Assembly: GCA_015655115.1 (NCBI GenBank)
Contig: JAATFQ010000154.1
Span: 1 to 37,171, forward strand
Direction of reading: 5' to 3'
DNA length: 37,171 nucleotides
DNA from: Sphingobacteriales bacterium
GTDB taxonomy: Bacteria > Bacteroidota > Bacteroidia > Sphingobacteriales > Sphingobacteriaceae
Shown: in pieces, positions 18,622 to 27,230 of the stretch
Numbering within the stretch: the first letter of the stretch is position 1
Layout of the letters: each line of letters opens with the position of its first letter
The notes under the pieces: generated by a model
What the model was told of the DNA's origin: nothing
Database searches by the model: none
The model's input: only the letters and a program-made list of their open reading frames with translations
Made by a program: the position numbers and the translations under genes

Positions 18622-20407
18622 GTTCGATATTATTGATTATATTCTTTGCCTTATCTAAAACTTCCTGCTCCGAAAGATGTGTTACAGGCGCATAACGTGC
18701 CATTTCACAGATATCCAGGGTATCAATGAGCTGGGTTATCAGCTCTTCACTTACACTCCTAGATCTTAAAGCCGATACAATTGTCTCCTTGTTCAAATCC
18801 GCTATTGAAATATTAAACTTATCGCTTAAATATCCATATAAGCCCTTAAAAACAGCATCATAAAACTCATTCTTCCTGTTTGCTTTCAGCTGTGTTTCAG
18901 CAGTAGCAAGGTGCCTTGCAGCCATCTTACCTGCCTTTTTACTTTTCATCAATACCGGGTCACTATTGTTTTTACGGTTCCAGTTACGATATATAAAACC
19001 AGCTATACATAACAAAGGACCAACTGTCAGCAATAAGAAATACCAAAAGGTCCCATAATACCGGCTCCCATCGCTCAAATCAGTATGGTCAGTTTTGATG
19101 TACCTGATATCCTTGTCCAATAGTTTCACATCCTGTTTATCTGCAGAAGAAAAAGCCGTTACATTACTTTCGGCGATACCTTTGCTTACCTTCACCAGTA
19201 TTGGTTTGGTAGACAACGTTACATATCTGGCTGTTGCCGGATTGAAATAAGAAAACTCAAGAGGAGCTATGGTAAAATCGCCCTGATGCCTGGGAATCAA
19301 CAGATAGCTGTAAATCCTGCTGCCATTCAGGCCATTTGCATCCTGCATAAGTGTATCCGTAATTTTAGGATCATACTTTTCCACATCAGGAGGGAATTCT
19401 GCATTCAATTCTTTTAACAGTTTAATATTTCCTGCACCAGAAATTTTAACATTATAATTTAAGGATTCGTTCGACTTCAATACCGACTTATCTACCCCGG
19501 CCGTAATATTAAATTTACCTACTGCCCCCGTAAAGCTGGAAGGCTTACCCGCTTCCGGCAGTGGCTTCACATGAACTACTACAGGAGTACTTTTCACATT
19601 ATAAGTCACATCCTTATATGCAGATCCAAAAAACTGATCAATGAGGTCGCCCCCCGTTGAAGGAGCCTGCAGCCGCACAATGAAAGTCATTTCGAACGGA
19701 TTTATGGTAATATTGCCCGAATGCTCAGCACATAAGATTGTTTTTTTAACATCAGCCACATTATACTTTACACCTTTGTACATTTCCGTACGCCATTGGG
19801 CTTGCGGTGCCTGATTCTTGATATCCTCACTCCAGAAACCATTCAGATCCGGTAATTTATCCAGGCGGCTGTCCACTATACCTACGCGGGTATATAACCT
19901 GAAACTTAATGTCACTTGTTCTCCCTGGTAAGCACTACTTTTATCCACCACTGCCTTGATAAAAATAGATTTAGCCAGTTCAGATGGAGCAACATTCAAA
20001 TCAGGCGCTTGTCTCGGCTTATTCTGCTGAGGAATCTGACCTTTATTTACTTTAACAGTAATCGGACTCGTCAGCAGCCGGCGTCCATCAACCACAATAG
20101 AGGCAGGGTCAATCGTATACGTACCTTCCTTAATTGTTGTCAGGTAAAAGCTATAGGAATTACTTACCGATGTTCGCCCGTTGATAGAAGAATAACTGGA
20201 GGATACATTCGGGCCAGATACCACCTGAAATCCGTTAAAATCAGGCGCTGTAAAGCTGCTGCCATTCCCATTTAAGGAAAAAGTAACTTCAAAAGTCTCC
20301 CCTGTACCCACTTGACTTCTACTTGATGATGATGTAAACTTCACCTGCGCATACAGCACGTGCGTACACAGCACAAGCAGTACTATCATATAATATCTGA
20401 TCTTCAT
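18611..20407 (-). CDS. batD: BatD: oxygen-tolerance family membrane protein
   Basis: 598 residues from the ATG at 20407. The start is chosen because it opens a typical signal peptide (MKIRYYMIVLLVLCTHVLYAQ); an upstream in-frame start at 20434 would add nine residues and overlap batC. The large periplasmic part has repeated beta-sandwich modules (VKFTSSSSRSQVGTGETFEVTF; then a second with FIKAVVDKSSAYQGEQVTLSFRLYT; a third near ITAGVDKSVLKSNESLNYNVKISG), typical of BatD. A membrane helix near 465-485 (FWYFLLLTVGPLLCIAGFIY) is followed by a cytosolic helical domain. It sits between batC and batE. The related BatD-like gene at 23237-24217 is separate. Confidence 0.9.
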   Translation of the reverse strand: MKIRYYMIVLLVLCTHVLYAQVKFTSSSSRSQVGTGETFEVTFSLNGNGSSFTAPDFNGFQVVSGPNVSSSYSSINGRTSVSNSYSFYLTTIKEGTYTIDPASIVVDGRRLLTSPITVKVNKGQIPQQNKPRQAPDLNVAPSELAKSIFIKAVVDKSSAYQGEQVTLSFRLYTRVGIVDSRLDKLPDLNGFWSEDIKNQAPQAQWRTEMYKGVKYNVADVKKTILCAEHSGNITINPFEMTFIVRLQAPSTGGDLIDQFFGSAYKDVTYNVKSTPVVVHVKPLPEAGKPSSFTGAVGKFNITAGVDKSVLKSNESLNYNVKISGAGNIKLLKELNAEFPPDVEKYDPKITDTLMQDANGLNGSRIYSYLLIPRHQGDFTIAPLEFSYFNPATARYVTLSTKPILVKVSKGIAESNVTAFSSADKQDVKLLDKDIRYIKTDHTDLSDGSRYYGTFWYFLLLTVGPLLCIAGFIYRNWNRKNNSDPVLMKSKKAGKMAARHLATAETQLKANRKNEFYDAVFKGLYGYLSDKFNISIADLNKETIVSALRSRSVSEELITQLIDTLDICEMARYAPVTHLSEQEVLDKAKNIINNIEHEI

Positions 20408-20427
20408 TTCTTTAAACACCGTTATGC

Positions 20428-21168
20428 TTACCAATCTTTTGCAATACGCCCTTTTACACCTTTAAACTTCTTGCCTTTCAATTTATCCTGCGTTTGCTTT
20501 TCATTATTATTTAAAGCTTCAAGCATCCGCTCGGCATCATCTTTTGATAATTTGTCAGGCTGTGGTTTCTCGCCGTTCTTTTTATCCTGATCTTTCCTGT
20601 CCTGATCTTTCTTATCCTGGTCCTTCTTATCCTGGTCTTTCTTGTCTTTATTTTTATCCTGATCTTTTTTATCCTTGTTCTGCTGATCCTTGTTCTTATC
20701 CTTATTCTGATTTTTGTTATCCTTATTCTGCTGCTGTTGTTTTTTCAGCATTTCCTGTGCATAGGCAAGATTGTAGCGTGTTGCATCATCTTTAGGATTA
20801 TTCATCAGTGATTTTTTGTAGGCTCCGATACTTTCCTCAAGCTTTTTATTCTCTAAAAAAGAATTCCCGAGGTTATGGTAAGCCTGTGCTGCAACCGTTT
20901 TATTACCTTTAGCGCCTTCGGCTATTTTAGTAAACTTTTCTACAGCCTCAGGGAATTTCTTTTGCTTATACAGTGCATCTCCCAGATTGAAATTACCTTC
21001 CAGCTGCTCACTCTTTTTGCCGAATGATTTACGGTAACTCGCTTCAGCCTCTTTATATTTCTGCTGCTGGTACAGCTCGTTTCCTTTTTTAATGTAACGT
21101 TTTTCCTGCTGGGCAAAAAGAAGCGCTCCCTGCAGCAAAAACAAAAATATCATCACTAGTTGCTTCAT
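20428..21168 (-). CDS. batC: BatC: TPR protein with charged repetitive tail
   Basis: 246 residues: signal peptide (MKQLVMIFLFLLQGALLFAQ), then three TPR-like units (about 22-140; e.g. NFNLGDALYKQKKFPEAVEKF, AYHNLGNSFLENKKLEESIGAY). A strongly charged low-complexity stretch (about 150-205) follows, built from KDQDK and KDKNK units, and the C-terminus ends GRIAKDW. The charged tail, nearly all Lys, Asp, Gln and Asn, is common in BatC proteins but varies in length. The batB stop codon overlaps its start by four bases (ATGA), implying coupling. It is thought to interact with the VWA proteins BatA and BatB. Confidence 0.88.
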   Translation of the reverse strand: MKQLVMIFLFLLQGALLFAQQEKRYIKKGNELYQQQKYKEAEASYRKSFGKKSEQLEGNFNLGDALYKQKKFPEAVEKFTKIAEGAKGNKTVAAQAYHNLGNSFLENKKLEESIGAYKKSLMNNPKDDATRYNLAYAQEMLKKQQQQNKDNKNQNKDKNKDQQNKDKKDQDKNKDKKDQDKKDQDKKDQDRKDQDKKNGEKPQPDKLSKDDAERMLEALNNNEKQTQDKLKGKKFKGVKGRIAKDW

Positions 21169-22241
21169 GTCTTTTTAATTGGTGTCTGAGCAGGGCTGAC
21201 AGTTGCCGATCTGACTTCAAACAAATTCAAATTACTCAGTCGTAAATTTTTACGGTTAGAGATAAAAAACTCAATAATCAGTAATATAAAAGCGATACCA
21301 AGGAAAAACTGGAAGCGGTCTTCGAAGTCTTTGAAGCTCTTGGTATCCAGGGTTTTCCTTTGGATCTTACCAATCTGATCCATCACTATATTGATACCAC
21401 TATTAGAATTAGTAGCTCTCACATATGCGCCCTTCCCGGCAATAGCAACTTCCTTACACATCTCTTCATTGAGCTTGCTCAGTACTGTCTTACCCAGACT
21501 GTCTGTACGAAATCCCGTTTCTCTGCCATTCTGATATATTGGCATTGGCGCACCTTCGGCAGATCCCATACCGATCACATTAATCATTACGTCCTTATCA
21601 GCGGCACTTTTTGCTGCAGCTACAGCATCATCCTCATGGTTTTCACCATCAGTAATCACGATCATTGATTTCCCCGTTCCATTTTTAAAATCGAGAGACC
21701 TCATACCTAAATCGATGGCAGCACCAATAGCTGTACCCTGTGTAGGCACCATATCAGGACTGATTGTATTCAGGAATAATTTAGCAGCAGAATAGTCGGT
21801 AGTCATCGGTAACTGAACATATGCTTCACCGGCGAATACAATAATTCCAATACGGTCATTATGCAGATGTTCAATCAGCTGCGATATAGCACGTTTTGCA
21901 TTCTCCAGTCTGCTGGGTACAACATCCTGCGCCAGCATACTATTCGAAACATCAAGCAGGATCATCAGATCAGCACTTTTCTTTTTCACCTCTTCCAGTT
22001 TCGTCCCAATCCTGGGGTCTGCGGCTCCTATGATCAGGAAAGTGTAGGCCACAAGAAAGACAACAAATTTAATCCAGGGCCTTGAAAATGAAACCCGGGG
22101 TATGATCATATCCACTACCTTTCTATCTCCCAGTGCAGCAATGGCTTTCATTTTCCATCGGCGCACTACCATAAAAATGATAATAAATAGTGGGATAGCA
22201 GCCAGTCCCCATAAAACTTCTATATAAGCAAAACGTATCAT
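21165..22241 (-). CDS. batB: BatB: VWA-domain membrane protein
   Basis: 358 residues: N-terminal membrane segment (about 10-27), another near 57-73, a von Willebrand A domain with a full MIDAS (DVSNS at 97-101, the MTTDYSA threonine and the ITDGENHED Asp), and a C-terminal membrane helix (QFFLGIAFILLIIEFFI). The A domain faces the periplasm and should bind a divalent metal and a protein partner. It follows batA by four bases and overlaps batC by four. Confidence 0.93.
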   Translation of the reverse strand: MIRFAYIEVLWGLAAIPLFIIIFMVVRRWKMKAIAALGDRKVVDMIIPRVSFSRPWIKFVVFLVAYTFLIIGAADPRIGTKLEEVKKKSADLMILLDVSNSMLAQDVVPSRLENAKRAISQLIEHLHNDRIGIIVFAGEAYVQLPMTTDYSAAKLFLNTISPDMVPTQGTAIGAAIDLGMRSLDFKNGTGKSMIVITDGENHEDDAVAAAKSAADKDVMINVIGMGSAEGAPMPIYQNGRETGFRTDSLGKTVLSKLNEEMCKEVAIAGKGAYVRATNSNSGINIVMDQIGKIQRKTLDTKSFKDFEDRFQFFLGIAFILLIIEFFISNRKNLRLSNLNLFEVRSATVSPAQTPIKKT

Positions 22242-22245
22242 GTGT

Positions 22246-23244
22246 TTAAGTTAAAGCTCCTTTAAGCAGCGTATTTCTTAATAAAAACTCCGCCAACAAA
22301 AGAAATAAAGCAAAGATTGCCAGAGGCAGAAAGCATTCTGTTTTTTTATGATACTGGGTAACGTCGATCTTTGCCTTTTCCAGTTTATCAATCTGTTCAT
22401 AAATACCCTTCAGCTTTTCATTATCGGTAGCCCTGAAGTACTTACCGCCAGTGGTATTCGCTATTTTATTCAGCGTAACCTCGTCAACATCCACCTTCAC
22501 CTCCTGATATTTAACCCCATAAGGAGTTTGAATAGGATACAGTGCATAGCCTTTCTTACCAATCCCTACAGTATATACCCTGATATTAAATTTTTTGGCG
22601 ATGTCAGCGGCAGTCAGCGGCGGGATAGATCCTCCGTTATTAGACCCATCAGTCAGCAATATCACCACCTTACTTTTGGCCTCACTATCTTTAAGCCTGT
22701 TTACCGCAGTAGCGAGTCCCATACCGATTGCCGTTCCATCGTCTACCATACCATTCTTAATATCCTTGAAAAGGTTAATCAGCACATCATGGTCTATCGT
22801 CAACGGGCATTGGGTAAAAGCTTCTCCACTAAAGATCACCAGGCCTATACGGTCGTCCGGTCTGTCCTTGATAAAATCAATCGCTATATTTTTTCCTGCT
22901 TCCAGGCGGTTGGGCTTAAAATCTTCTGCAAGCATACTTCCAGAGATATCCGATGCAATAATAATATCAATACCCTCTGTGGTACTATTCTGCCAGCTCA
23001 AAGCCGATTGGGGGCGTGCGAGTGCAGTAATCAGTGCAATCAAAGCCAATGAACGTAAGATAATTCCCAGGTGGCGTAAGCGCGGAATTATACTTTTCGC
23101 CGGCAGAGAAAAGCCTTTAACAGCAGAGACGCTCATCGTTCCCTGTAGCTTTTGTTCTCTCCAGATATACCAGGCAACCATGGCCGGGATAAAAATCAGC
23201 AGCCAGAAAAACCCGGGATTGGCAAATTCTATTCCTCTAAGCAT
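22246..23244 (-). CDS. batA: BatA: VWA-domain membrane protein
   Basis: 332 residues from ATG 23244 (a GTG two codons upstream at 23250 is also in frame). Membrane helices lie near 10-28 and 60-75, then the VWA domain with MIDAS DISGS at about 99-103, the LTDGSNNGG loop, and a C-terminal helix (CFLPLAIFALFLLLAEFLL). It is the closer of the two VWA proteins to BatA by its N-terminus (ANPGFFWLL), the other being BatB. It overlaps the BatD-like gene upstream by 8 bases. Confidence 0.92.
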   Translation of the reverse strand: MLRGIEFANPGFFWLLIFIPAMVAWYIWREQKLQGTMSVSAVKGFSLPAKSIIPRLRHLGIILRSLALIALITALARPQSALSWQNSTTEGIDIIIASDISGSMLAEDFKPNRLEAGKNIAIDFIKDRPDDRIGLVIFSGEAFTQCPLTIDHDVLINLFKDIKNGMVDDGTAIGMGLATAVNRLKDSEAKSKVVILLTDGSNNGGSIPPLTAADIAKKFNIRVYTVGIGKKGYALYPIQTPYGVKYQEVKVDVDEVTLNKIANTTGGKYFRATDNEKLKGIYEQIDKLEKAKIDVTQYHKKTECFLPLAIFALFLLLAEFLLRNTLLKGALT

Positions 23245-24217
23245 GTTCACTGGCGTCCCCCCCTTCTGCGGCAGCTATCTTTTCAATTTGTTGTGTTTTG
23301 ATTACAAAATTGATGGCGCTGTCCATATACTGCTCATTTTCTACTGCCGACGGCTTACCCTTCGCAAATTTCACTAAATCCGCTGTAGTCAGTATCTCAT
23401 GTAGTGTAAGCTTGTTTTCCTCTGTCATATTTACCTTTTTCAACCCGGCGAAAATCTCATCAGTAGTTTTCTCATGTGTTTTAATATCATATCTTTTTTC
23501 AAGATATTCACGTATCACATCGCTCAGCTCTATATAATGCAGCTTAATCTCATCCTGCTGCCATAATTTTTTATCGCGCAGTTCCTTCAGCTTGTTCAAA
23601 GCAATAGTATGAACAGGTATTACAGGCTTGGGTATTACCTCCACAGGCTGGTTTTTCTTCCGTTTTTTATAATAATAAATTGCTCCGGCAATCAGTGCAA
23701 TAACAACTACTGCAGCCAGCAGCCCTTGCCAATTGTCCCTGAGCCAGTCCATAAAAGAGTAAGATACCGCCAGCGGCTGTTTGATATCATAGATGGCCTT
23801 AGTCGTGTCAACCTTTACCGTTTGTACAAACAAGGTTACTTCATCCGTTTTGATCACATCAGTTCCATTCTTAAAAACAAATGGCGGAATAGTATATGTT
23901 CCTGCATCAAAACCAGTAATCACAATACTTTTTGTTACAGTGATCCTGTTTACATTATTTTTATCCGGTATAGTATCCAGTTTACTGCTGCTTACTACCT
24001 CAACTTTTCCGGTAAGCGTGTCCGCTAATACAGGGAAGGCAACTTTATCCTTTCTCAACTGCTCCACACTCAGATGCAGTTTAGTCTGGTCGCCGATACG
24101 AATTGTAGTTTCCTCCAACTTTGCCCTCGCCTCAATATCCTGTGCTTTTGCGTTGAAACAGACACAAGATAACAGTACCATTAACACCAGGATATAATTC
24201 ACAAAATTCTTTATCAT
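23237..24217 (-). CDS. BatD-like membrane protein between DUF58 and batA
   Basis: 326 residues: signal peptide (about 1-25), a beta-sandwich periplasmic domain (RAKLEETTIRIGDQTKLHL... GFDAGTYTIPPFVF) similar in style to BatD modules, one membrane helix (about 167-187, GLLAAVVVIALIAGAIYYY), and a cytosolic C-terminus beginning after KKRKK with the helices NKLKELRDKKLWQQ and HYIELSDVIREYLEKRYDI. This is the small extra gene that often sits before batA in Bacteroidetes; related proteins are annotated as unknown. The order and the overlaps with neighbours show it belongs to the Bat complex. Confidence 0.8.
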   Translation of the reverse strand: MIKNFVNYILVLMVLLSCVCFNAKAQDIEARAKLEETTIRIGDQTKLHLSVEQLRKDKVAFPVLADTLTGKVEVVSSSKLDTIPDKNNVNRITVTKSIVITGFDAGTYTIPPFVFKNGTDVIKTDEVTLFVQTVKVDTTKAIYDIKQPLAVSYSFMDWLRDNWQGLLAAVVVIALIAGAIYYYKKRKKNQPVEVIPKPVIPVHTIALNKLKELRDKKLWQQDEIKLHYIELSDVIREYLEKRYDIKTHEKTTDEIFAGLKKVNMTEENKLTLHEILTTADLVKFAKGKPSAVENEQYMDSAINFVIKTQQIEKIAAAEGGDASEHA

Positions 24218-24225
24218 ATCTTCTA

Positions 24226-25107
24226 TTAACGCTTACGCTCCCTCTTTTTAAATAATGTCCTCAACGGTGCAATATAAGATTCATGTGTACCAATCGATGT
24301 AAAGTCCACACCCGATTTAGTAAAAACTTCTTTTAACAGGGCATTTCTTTTTAAAGCCTCAGCTTTAAATGCCGTCCTGACTTTTTTATCACTCGTATTT
24401 ACCCAGTTCAGTTCGCCCGATTCTTCGTCCTTCATAGGGATCAGTCCCAGGTCAGGGAATTCCTCATCATGTTTATCGTACAGCCTTACCGCAATCACAT
24501 CATGCTTTTTATTCGCCAGTTTCAGTTCATTTTCAAAAGCAGGGCTAATAAAATCAGACAGGATAAATGCCGTGCATTTCTTCTTTATCGCACTCGTAAA
24601 ATATCTGAGTGCCTCACCGATATCAGTACCTTTATTCTGTGGCTTAAAGTCGATCAGTTCTCTGATGATCATTAAAATATGGCTTTTTCCTTTTTTAGGG
24701 GGGATAAACTTCTCCATCTTATCGCTAAAAAAGATCACACCAACTTTATCATTGTTTTGTATGGCCGAAAAAGCAAGCACAGCGCACAATTCTGTAGCCA
24801 GGTCCTGTTTTAACTGCGTAATTGTACCGAAATTCTCCGATGCACTTACATCCATCAGCAACATCACCGTCAGCTCCCTTTCTTCATCAAACACCTTAAC
24901 ATAAGGATGATTAAAGCGTGCAGTCACATTCCAGTCTATCGTTCTGATCTCATCGCCCGGTTGGTACTCACGCACCTCATTAAAGGCCATTCCACGCCCT
25001 TTAAAAGCAGAATGGTACTCTCCCGAAAACAAGTGGTTACTCAGCCCCTTAGTTTTAATTTCAATCTTTCTTACTTTCTTCAGCAGTTCTTTCGTATCTC
25101 TGGCCAT
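24226..25107 (-). CDS. DUF58 protein, MoxR partner
   Basis: 293 residues without membrane helices. The family core is GRGMAFNEVREYQPGDEIRTIDWN (38-60, quoted only in part as GMAFNEVREYQPGDEI), followed by a VWA-like strand with DVSAS (86-90). DUF58 proteins are the routine partners of MoxR ATPases and are thought to be VWA-like metal-binding adaptors. It sits 17 bases after moxR and 8 bases before the BatD-like gene. Enzymatic activity is not known. Confidence 0.93.
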   Translation of the reverse strand: MARDTKELLKKVRKIEIKTKGLSNHLFSGEYHSAFKGRGMAFNEVREYQPGDEIRTIDWNVTARFNHPYVKVFDEERELTVMLLMDVSASENFGTITQLKQDLATELCAVLAFSAIQNNDKVGVIFFSDKMEKFIPPKKGKSHILMIIRELIDFKPQNKGTDIGEALRYFTSAIKKKCTAFILSDFISPAFENELKLANKKHDVIAVRLYDKHDEEFPDLGLIPMKDEESGELNWVNTSDKKVRTAFKAEALKRNALLKEVFTKSGVDFTSIGTHESYIAPLRTLFKKRERKR

Positions 25108-25124
25108 GAATACAGGATTACAGG

Positions 25125-26180
25125 TTAAGGCACTTCAACAGCATTCAGTATGCCGGTAATAATATCTTCAGTAGTCATGTTTTCAGCTTCAGCTTCATAA
25201 GTCAGCCCAATACGGTGTCTTAAAACATCATGGCAGATCGCTCTTACATCTTCCGGAATGACATAGCCCCTGCGTTTAATAAAAGCATAAGCTTTTGAAG
25301 CCAGTGCTAAATTAATACTTGCGCGTGGCGAAGCACCGAAGCTGATCAGATTTTTATAGTTATCCAGTTTATACTGATCCGGGAAACGTGTGGCGAACAC
25401 AATATCGATAATATACTGCTCAATCTTTTCGTCCATATACACCTCCTTAACCACTTTACGTGCTCTGACAATATCATCAGGATGGATTACCGCATTAGGT
25501 TTCAGCATCCCCTGAGGTGCAATATTAGCCCTTACAATTCTCTTTTCATCCTCTTTAGTCGGGTAACCGATTACTACTTTGAGCATAAAACGATCCACCT
25601 GAGCTTCAGGCAAAGGATAAGTTCCCTCCTGTTCAATTGGATTTTGCGTAGCCAGTACCAGAAATGGATTAGGAAGCGGGAAAGTATTGTCGCCGATAGT
25701 CACCTGACGTTCCTGCATTGCTTCCAGCAGTGCACTCTGTACTTTTGCCGGGGCGCGGTTAATCTCATCAGCAAGAATGAAGTTAGAAAAAAGCGGGCCT
25801 TTTCTGACAATAAACTCTTCCTTTTTCTGATTATAAATCATTGTACCCAGTAAATCTGCCGGCAGCAGGTCGGGCGTAAACTGTATCCGGCTAAAATCAG
25901 CCTGAATAGCTTTCGCCAGGGTATTTATAGCCAGCGTCTTCGCCAATCCAGGAACACCTTCCAGTAATATATGTCCGTCGGCCAGTAAGCCGATCAATAA
26001 GCGTTCAACCATATATTTCTGGCCAACAATCACTTTGTCCATTTCAAGCTTAAGGATTTCAACAAAGGCACTCTCCCGTTGTATCATTTCATTAATGGCC
26101 CTTATATCCGTTGAATACGATGAATTAGCAGTCGTAACACCAGGTGAAAGATGCTCATTATTACTTTTCAATTCTTCCAT
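25125..26180 (-). CDS. moxR: MoxR-family AAA+ ATPase, first gene of the Bat operon
   Basis: 351 residues from ATG 26180. The in-frame TTG nine codons upstream (26207) is rejected because it overlaps a -7 element. Walker A is GVPGLAKT (75-82), Walker B FILADE (134-139), sensor 1 LATQNP, and the arginine-bearing VDRFML follows; the C-terminal lid has FGASPRASINL. MoxR ATPases act as chaperones that load metals or mature complexes together with VWA partners. Here the partners are DUF58, BatA and BatB in one operon. The spacer 26181-26507 holds two minus-strand promoter candidates (26205-26212, 26286-26293). Confidence 0.95.
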   Translation of the reverse strand: MEELKSNNEHLSPGVTTANSSYSTDIRAINEMIQRESAFVEILKLEMDKVIVGQKYMVERLLIGLLADGHILLEGVPGLAKTLAINTLAKAIQADFSRIQFTPDLLPADLLGTMIYNQKKEEFIVRKGPLFSNFILADEINRAPAKVQSALLEAMQERQVTIGDNTFPLPNPFLVLATQNPIEQEGTYPLPEAQVDRFMLKVVIGYPTKEDEKRIVRANIAPQGMLKPNAVIHPDDIVRARKVVKEVYMDEKIEQYIIDIVFATRFPDQYKLDNYKNLISFGASPRASINLALASKAYAFIKRRGYVIPEDVRAICHDVLRHRIGLTYEAEAENMTTEDIITGILNAVEVP

Positions 26181-26204
26181 TAAATATTTTGTTTTTTCTC
26201 TGAG

Positions 26205-26212
26205 CAAACTTA
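26205..26212 (-). promoter_or_regulatory. Promoter candidate P1 of the Bat operon
   Basis: Minus strand TAAGTTTG fits TAnnTTTG, with a leader of about 20 nt to the ATG at 26180. The 17-bp palindrome at 26212-26228 abuts it on the upstream side and would block it if bound. Confidence 0.45.
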
Positions 26213-26228
26213 AACAGTAGAACTGTTT
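26212..26228. promoter_or_regulatory. 17-bp palindrome upstream of moxR
   Basis: AAACAGT-AGA-ACTGTTT has perfect 7-bp arms. If P1 (26205-26212) is used, it lies in the promoter spacer and fits an operator. If the farther promoter at 26286-26293 is used, it lies in the leader RNA and can form a hairpin. Confidence 0.5.
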
Positions 26229-26285
26229 TCTACCAGAAGAATATAGCTTTTAATTGTTAAAAAGTGTTAAAATTTCCCGGCAGCG

Positions 26286-26293
26286 CAAATATA
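26286..26293 (-). promoter_or_regulatory. Promoter candidate P2 of the Bat operon
   Basis: Minus strand TATATTTG is an exact consensus -7 element followed by CGC; leader about 100 nt. It faces the plus-strand element at 26341-26348, and together they create a GCGCAAAT / ATTTGCGC inverted repeat. Confidence 0.5.
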
Positions 26294-26340
26294 TATCTAA
26301 TGATATGATGGAAGTCATTTCTCAGGCCTTTTATGCAAGA

Positions 26341-26348
26341 TAAATTTG
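26341..26348 (+). promoter_or_regulatory. Distal promoter candidate of satP
   Basis: TAAATTTG fits TAnnTTTG and is followed by CGC. The leader to the satP ATG would be about 155 nt. Confidence 0.4.
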
Positions 26349-26482
26349 CGCCGTTAAAAACAAAAAATAAAACTCACACAATAAACCAGCAATAGATTTG
26401 TATTATTGTCATTTTGATTAATTAACTTAACAGGGCGATGTTTTACCCAATCACCCTTAAATAGTTAACAAGGGATACTACA

Positions 26483-26490
26483 TATTTTTG
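26483..26490 (+). promoter_or_regulatory. Proximal promoter candidate of satP
   Basis: TATTTTTG fits TAnnTTTG, 17 bases before the ATG at 26508. A near-palindrome AGGGCGAT-N10-ATCACCCT (26432-26457, one mismatch) lies about 50 bp upstream of the start point and may bind an activator. Confidence 0.45.
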
Positions 26491-26507
26491 CTAACCAAAT
26501 TAATAAA

Positions 26508-27095
26508 ATGATAGAAACTACTCCCCAAAACGTATCCGTTGTAATCAGCGGAATTGCTAATCCTGCACCATTAGGTCTTTGTGCATTTGGCATGACTACA
26601 GTATTATTAAACGTCCACAATGCTGGTTTTTTCGAGATGAACTCGATGATCCTTGCCATGGGTATTTTTTACGGTGGTACTGCGCAGGTTATTGCAGGAA
26701 TTTTAGAAGCAAAGAAGAACAACACTTTTGGTCTTACAGCCTTTACTTCCTATGGATTTTTCTGGCTTTCGCTGGTAGCGCTTATCGTGATGCCTAAATT
26801 GGGCTGGGCGGCCGCACCAACTGAAGAAGCTATGGCTACCTATTTATTGATGTGGGGAATATTTACCTTATTCCTGTTTTTCGGCACCTTAAAGCAAAAC
26901 CGGGCAACGCAATTTGTATTCGGCTCTTTAACATTATTATTTTTCTCACTTGCAGCAGGCGATTTCACTGGTAATCCGGCCATTAAGCATATTGCAGGTT
27001 TTGAAGGTATTATCTGCGGAGCTTCAGCTGTCTATGCAGGAATGGCCGGTGTGCTGAACGAAATCTACGGCAGAAAAGTGCTTCCTACAGGATAG
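26508..27095 (+). CDS. satP: Acetate/succinate transporter, GPR1/FUN34/YaaH family
   Basis: 195 residues with six membrane segments. The family signature NPAPLGL is at 18-24, followed by FGMTTVLLN; a second family element [12 protein letters not shown] lies near 65 and [17 protein letters not shown] near 155-170. Proton-coupled uptake of acetate and succinate is the known function. Its length matches E. coli SatP (188). It has its own promoter and is divergent from the Bat operon. Placing acetate uptake in the same window as pyruvate formate-lyase fits overflow metabolism, but the genes are not linked directly. Confidence 0.95.
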   Translation: MIETTPQNVSVVISGIANPAPLGLCAFGMTTVLLNVHNAGFFEMNSMILAMGIFYGGTAQVIAGILEAKKNNTFGLTAFTSYGFFWLSLVALIVMPKLGWAAAPTEEAMATYLLMWGIFTLFLFFGTLKQNRATQFVFGSLTLLFFSLAAGDFTGNPAIKHIAGFEGIICGASAVYAGMAGVLNEIYGRKVLPTG

Positions 27096-27125
27096 ACTTT
27101 ATCAAACTATTGTCCCGTGCAGCCC

Positions 27126-27145
27126 TGTAAAATGTCATTTTTACA
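27126..27145. other. Hairpin after satP
   Basis: TGTAAAA (27126-27132) and TTTTACA (27139-27145) form a perfect 7-bp stem 31 bases past the satP stop. No T-tract follows, so a terminator role is weak; it may equally be an operator for the DoxX-like gene downstream. Confidence 0.35.
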
Positions 27146-27174
27146 CCGCAAGAGACAGTAACTATAAGGCGATA

Positions 27175-27215
27175 TTTATCGTATATATTTAGCATTAACA
27201 AGTATATACGATAAA
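27175..27215 (+). promoter_or_regulatory. Long inverted repeat upstream of the DoxX-like gene
   Basis: TTTATCGTATATA (27175-27187) and TATATACGATAAA (27203-27215) are perfect 13-bp arms with a 15-nt spacer. The right arm ends 15 bases before the ATG at 27231. A near -7 element TATATTTA lies across the left arm and spacer (about 27184-27191), so a bound dimer of dimers would block transcription. No adjacent regulator is present. Confidence 0.6.
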
Positions 27216-27230
27216 TTAAGCCTATTTAAA

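Noticed and set aside
20544..20795. 83-codon plus-strand frame with Tyr-Pro repeats
   Set aside because: It is the reverse strand of the batC KDQDK low-complexity region.
26283..26351. GCGCAAAT / ATTTGCGC as a regulatory inverted repeat
   Set aside because: The arms are simply two facing TAnnTTTG elements that are both followed by CGC; the spacing of 53 bases makes an operator less likely.
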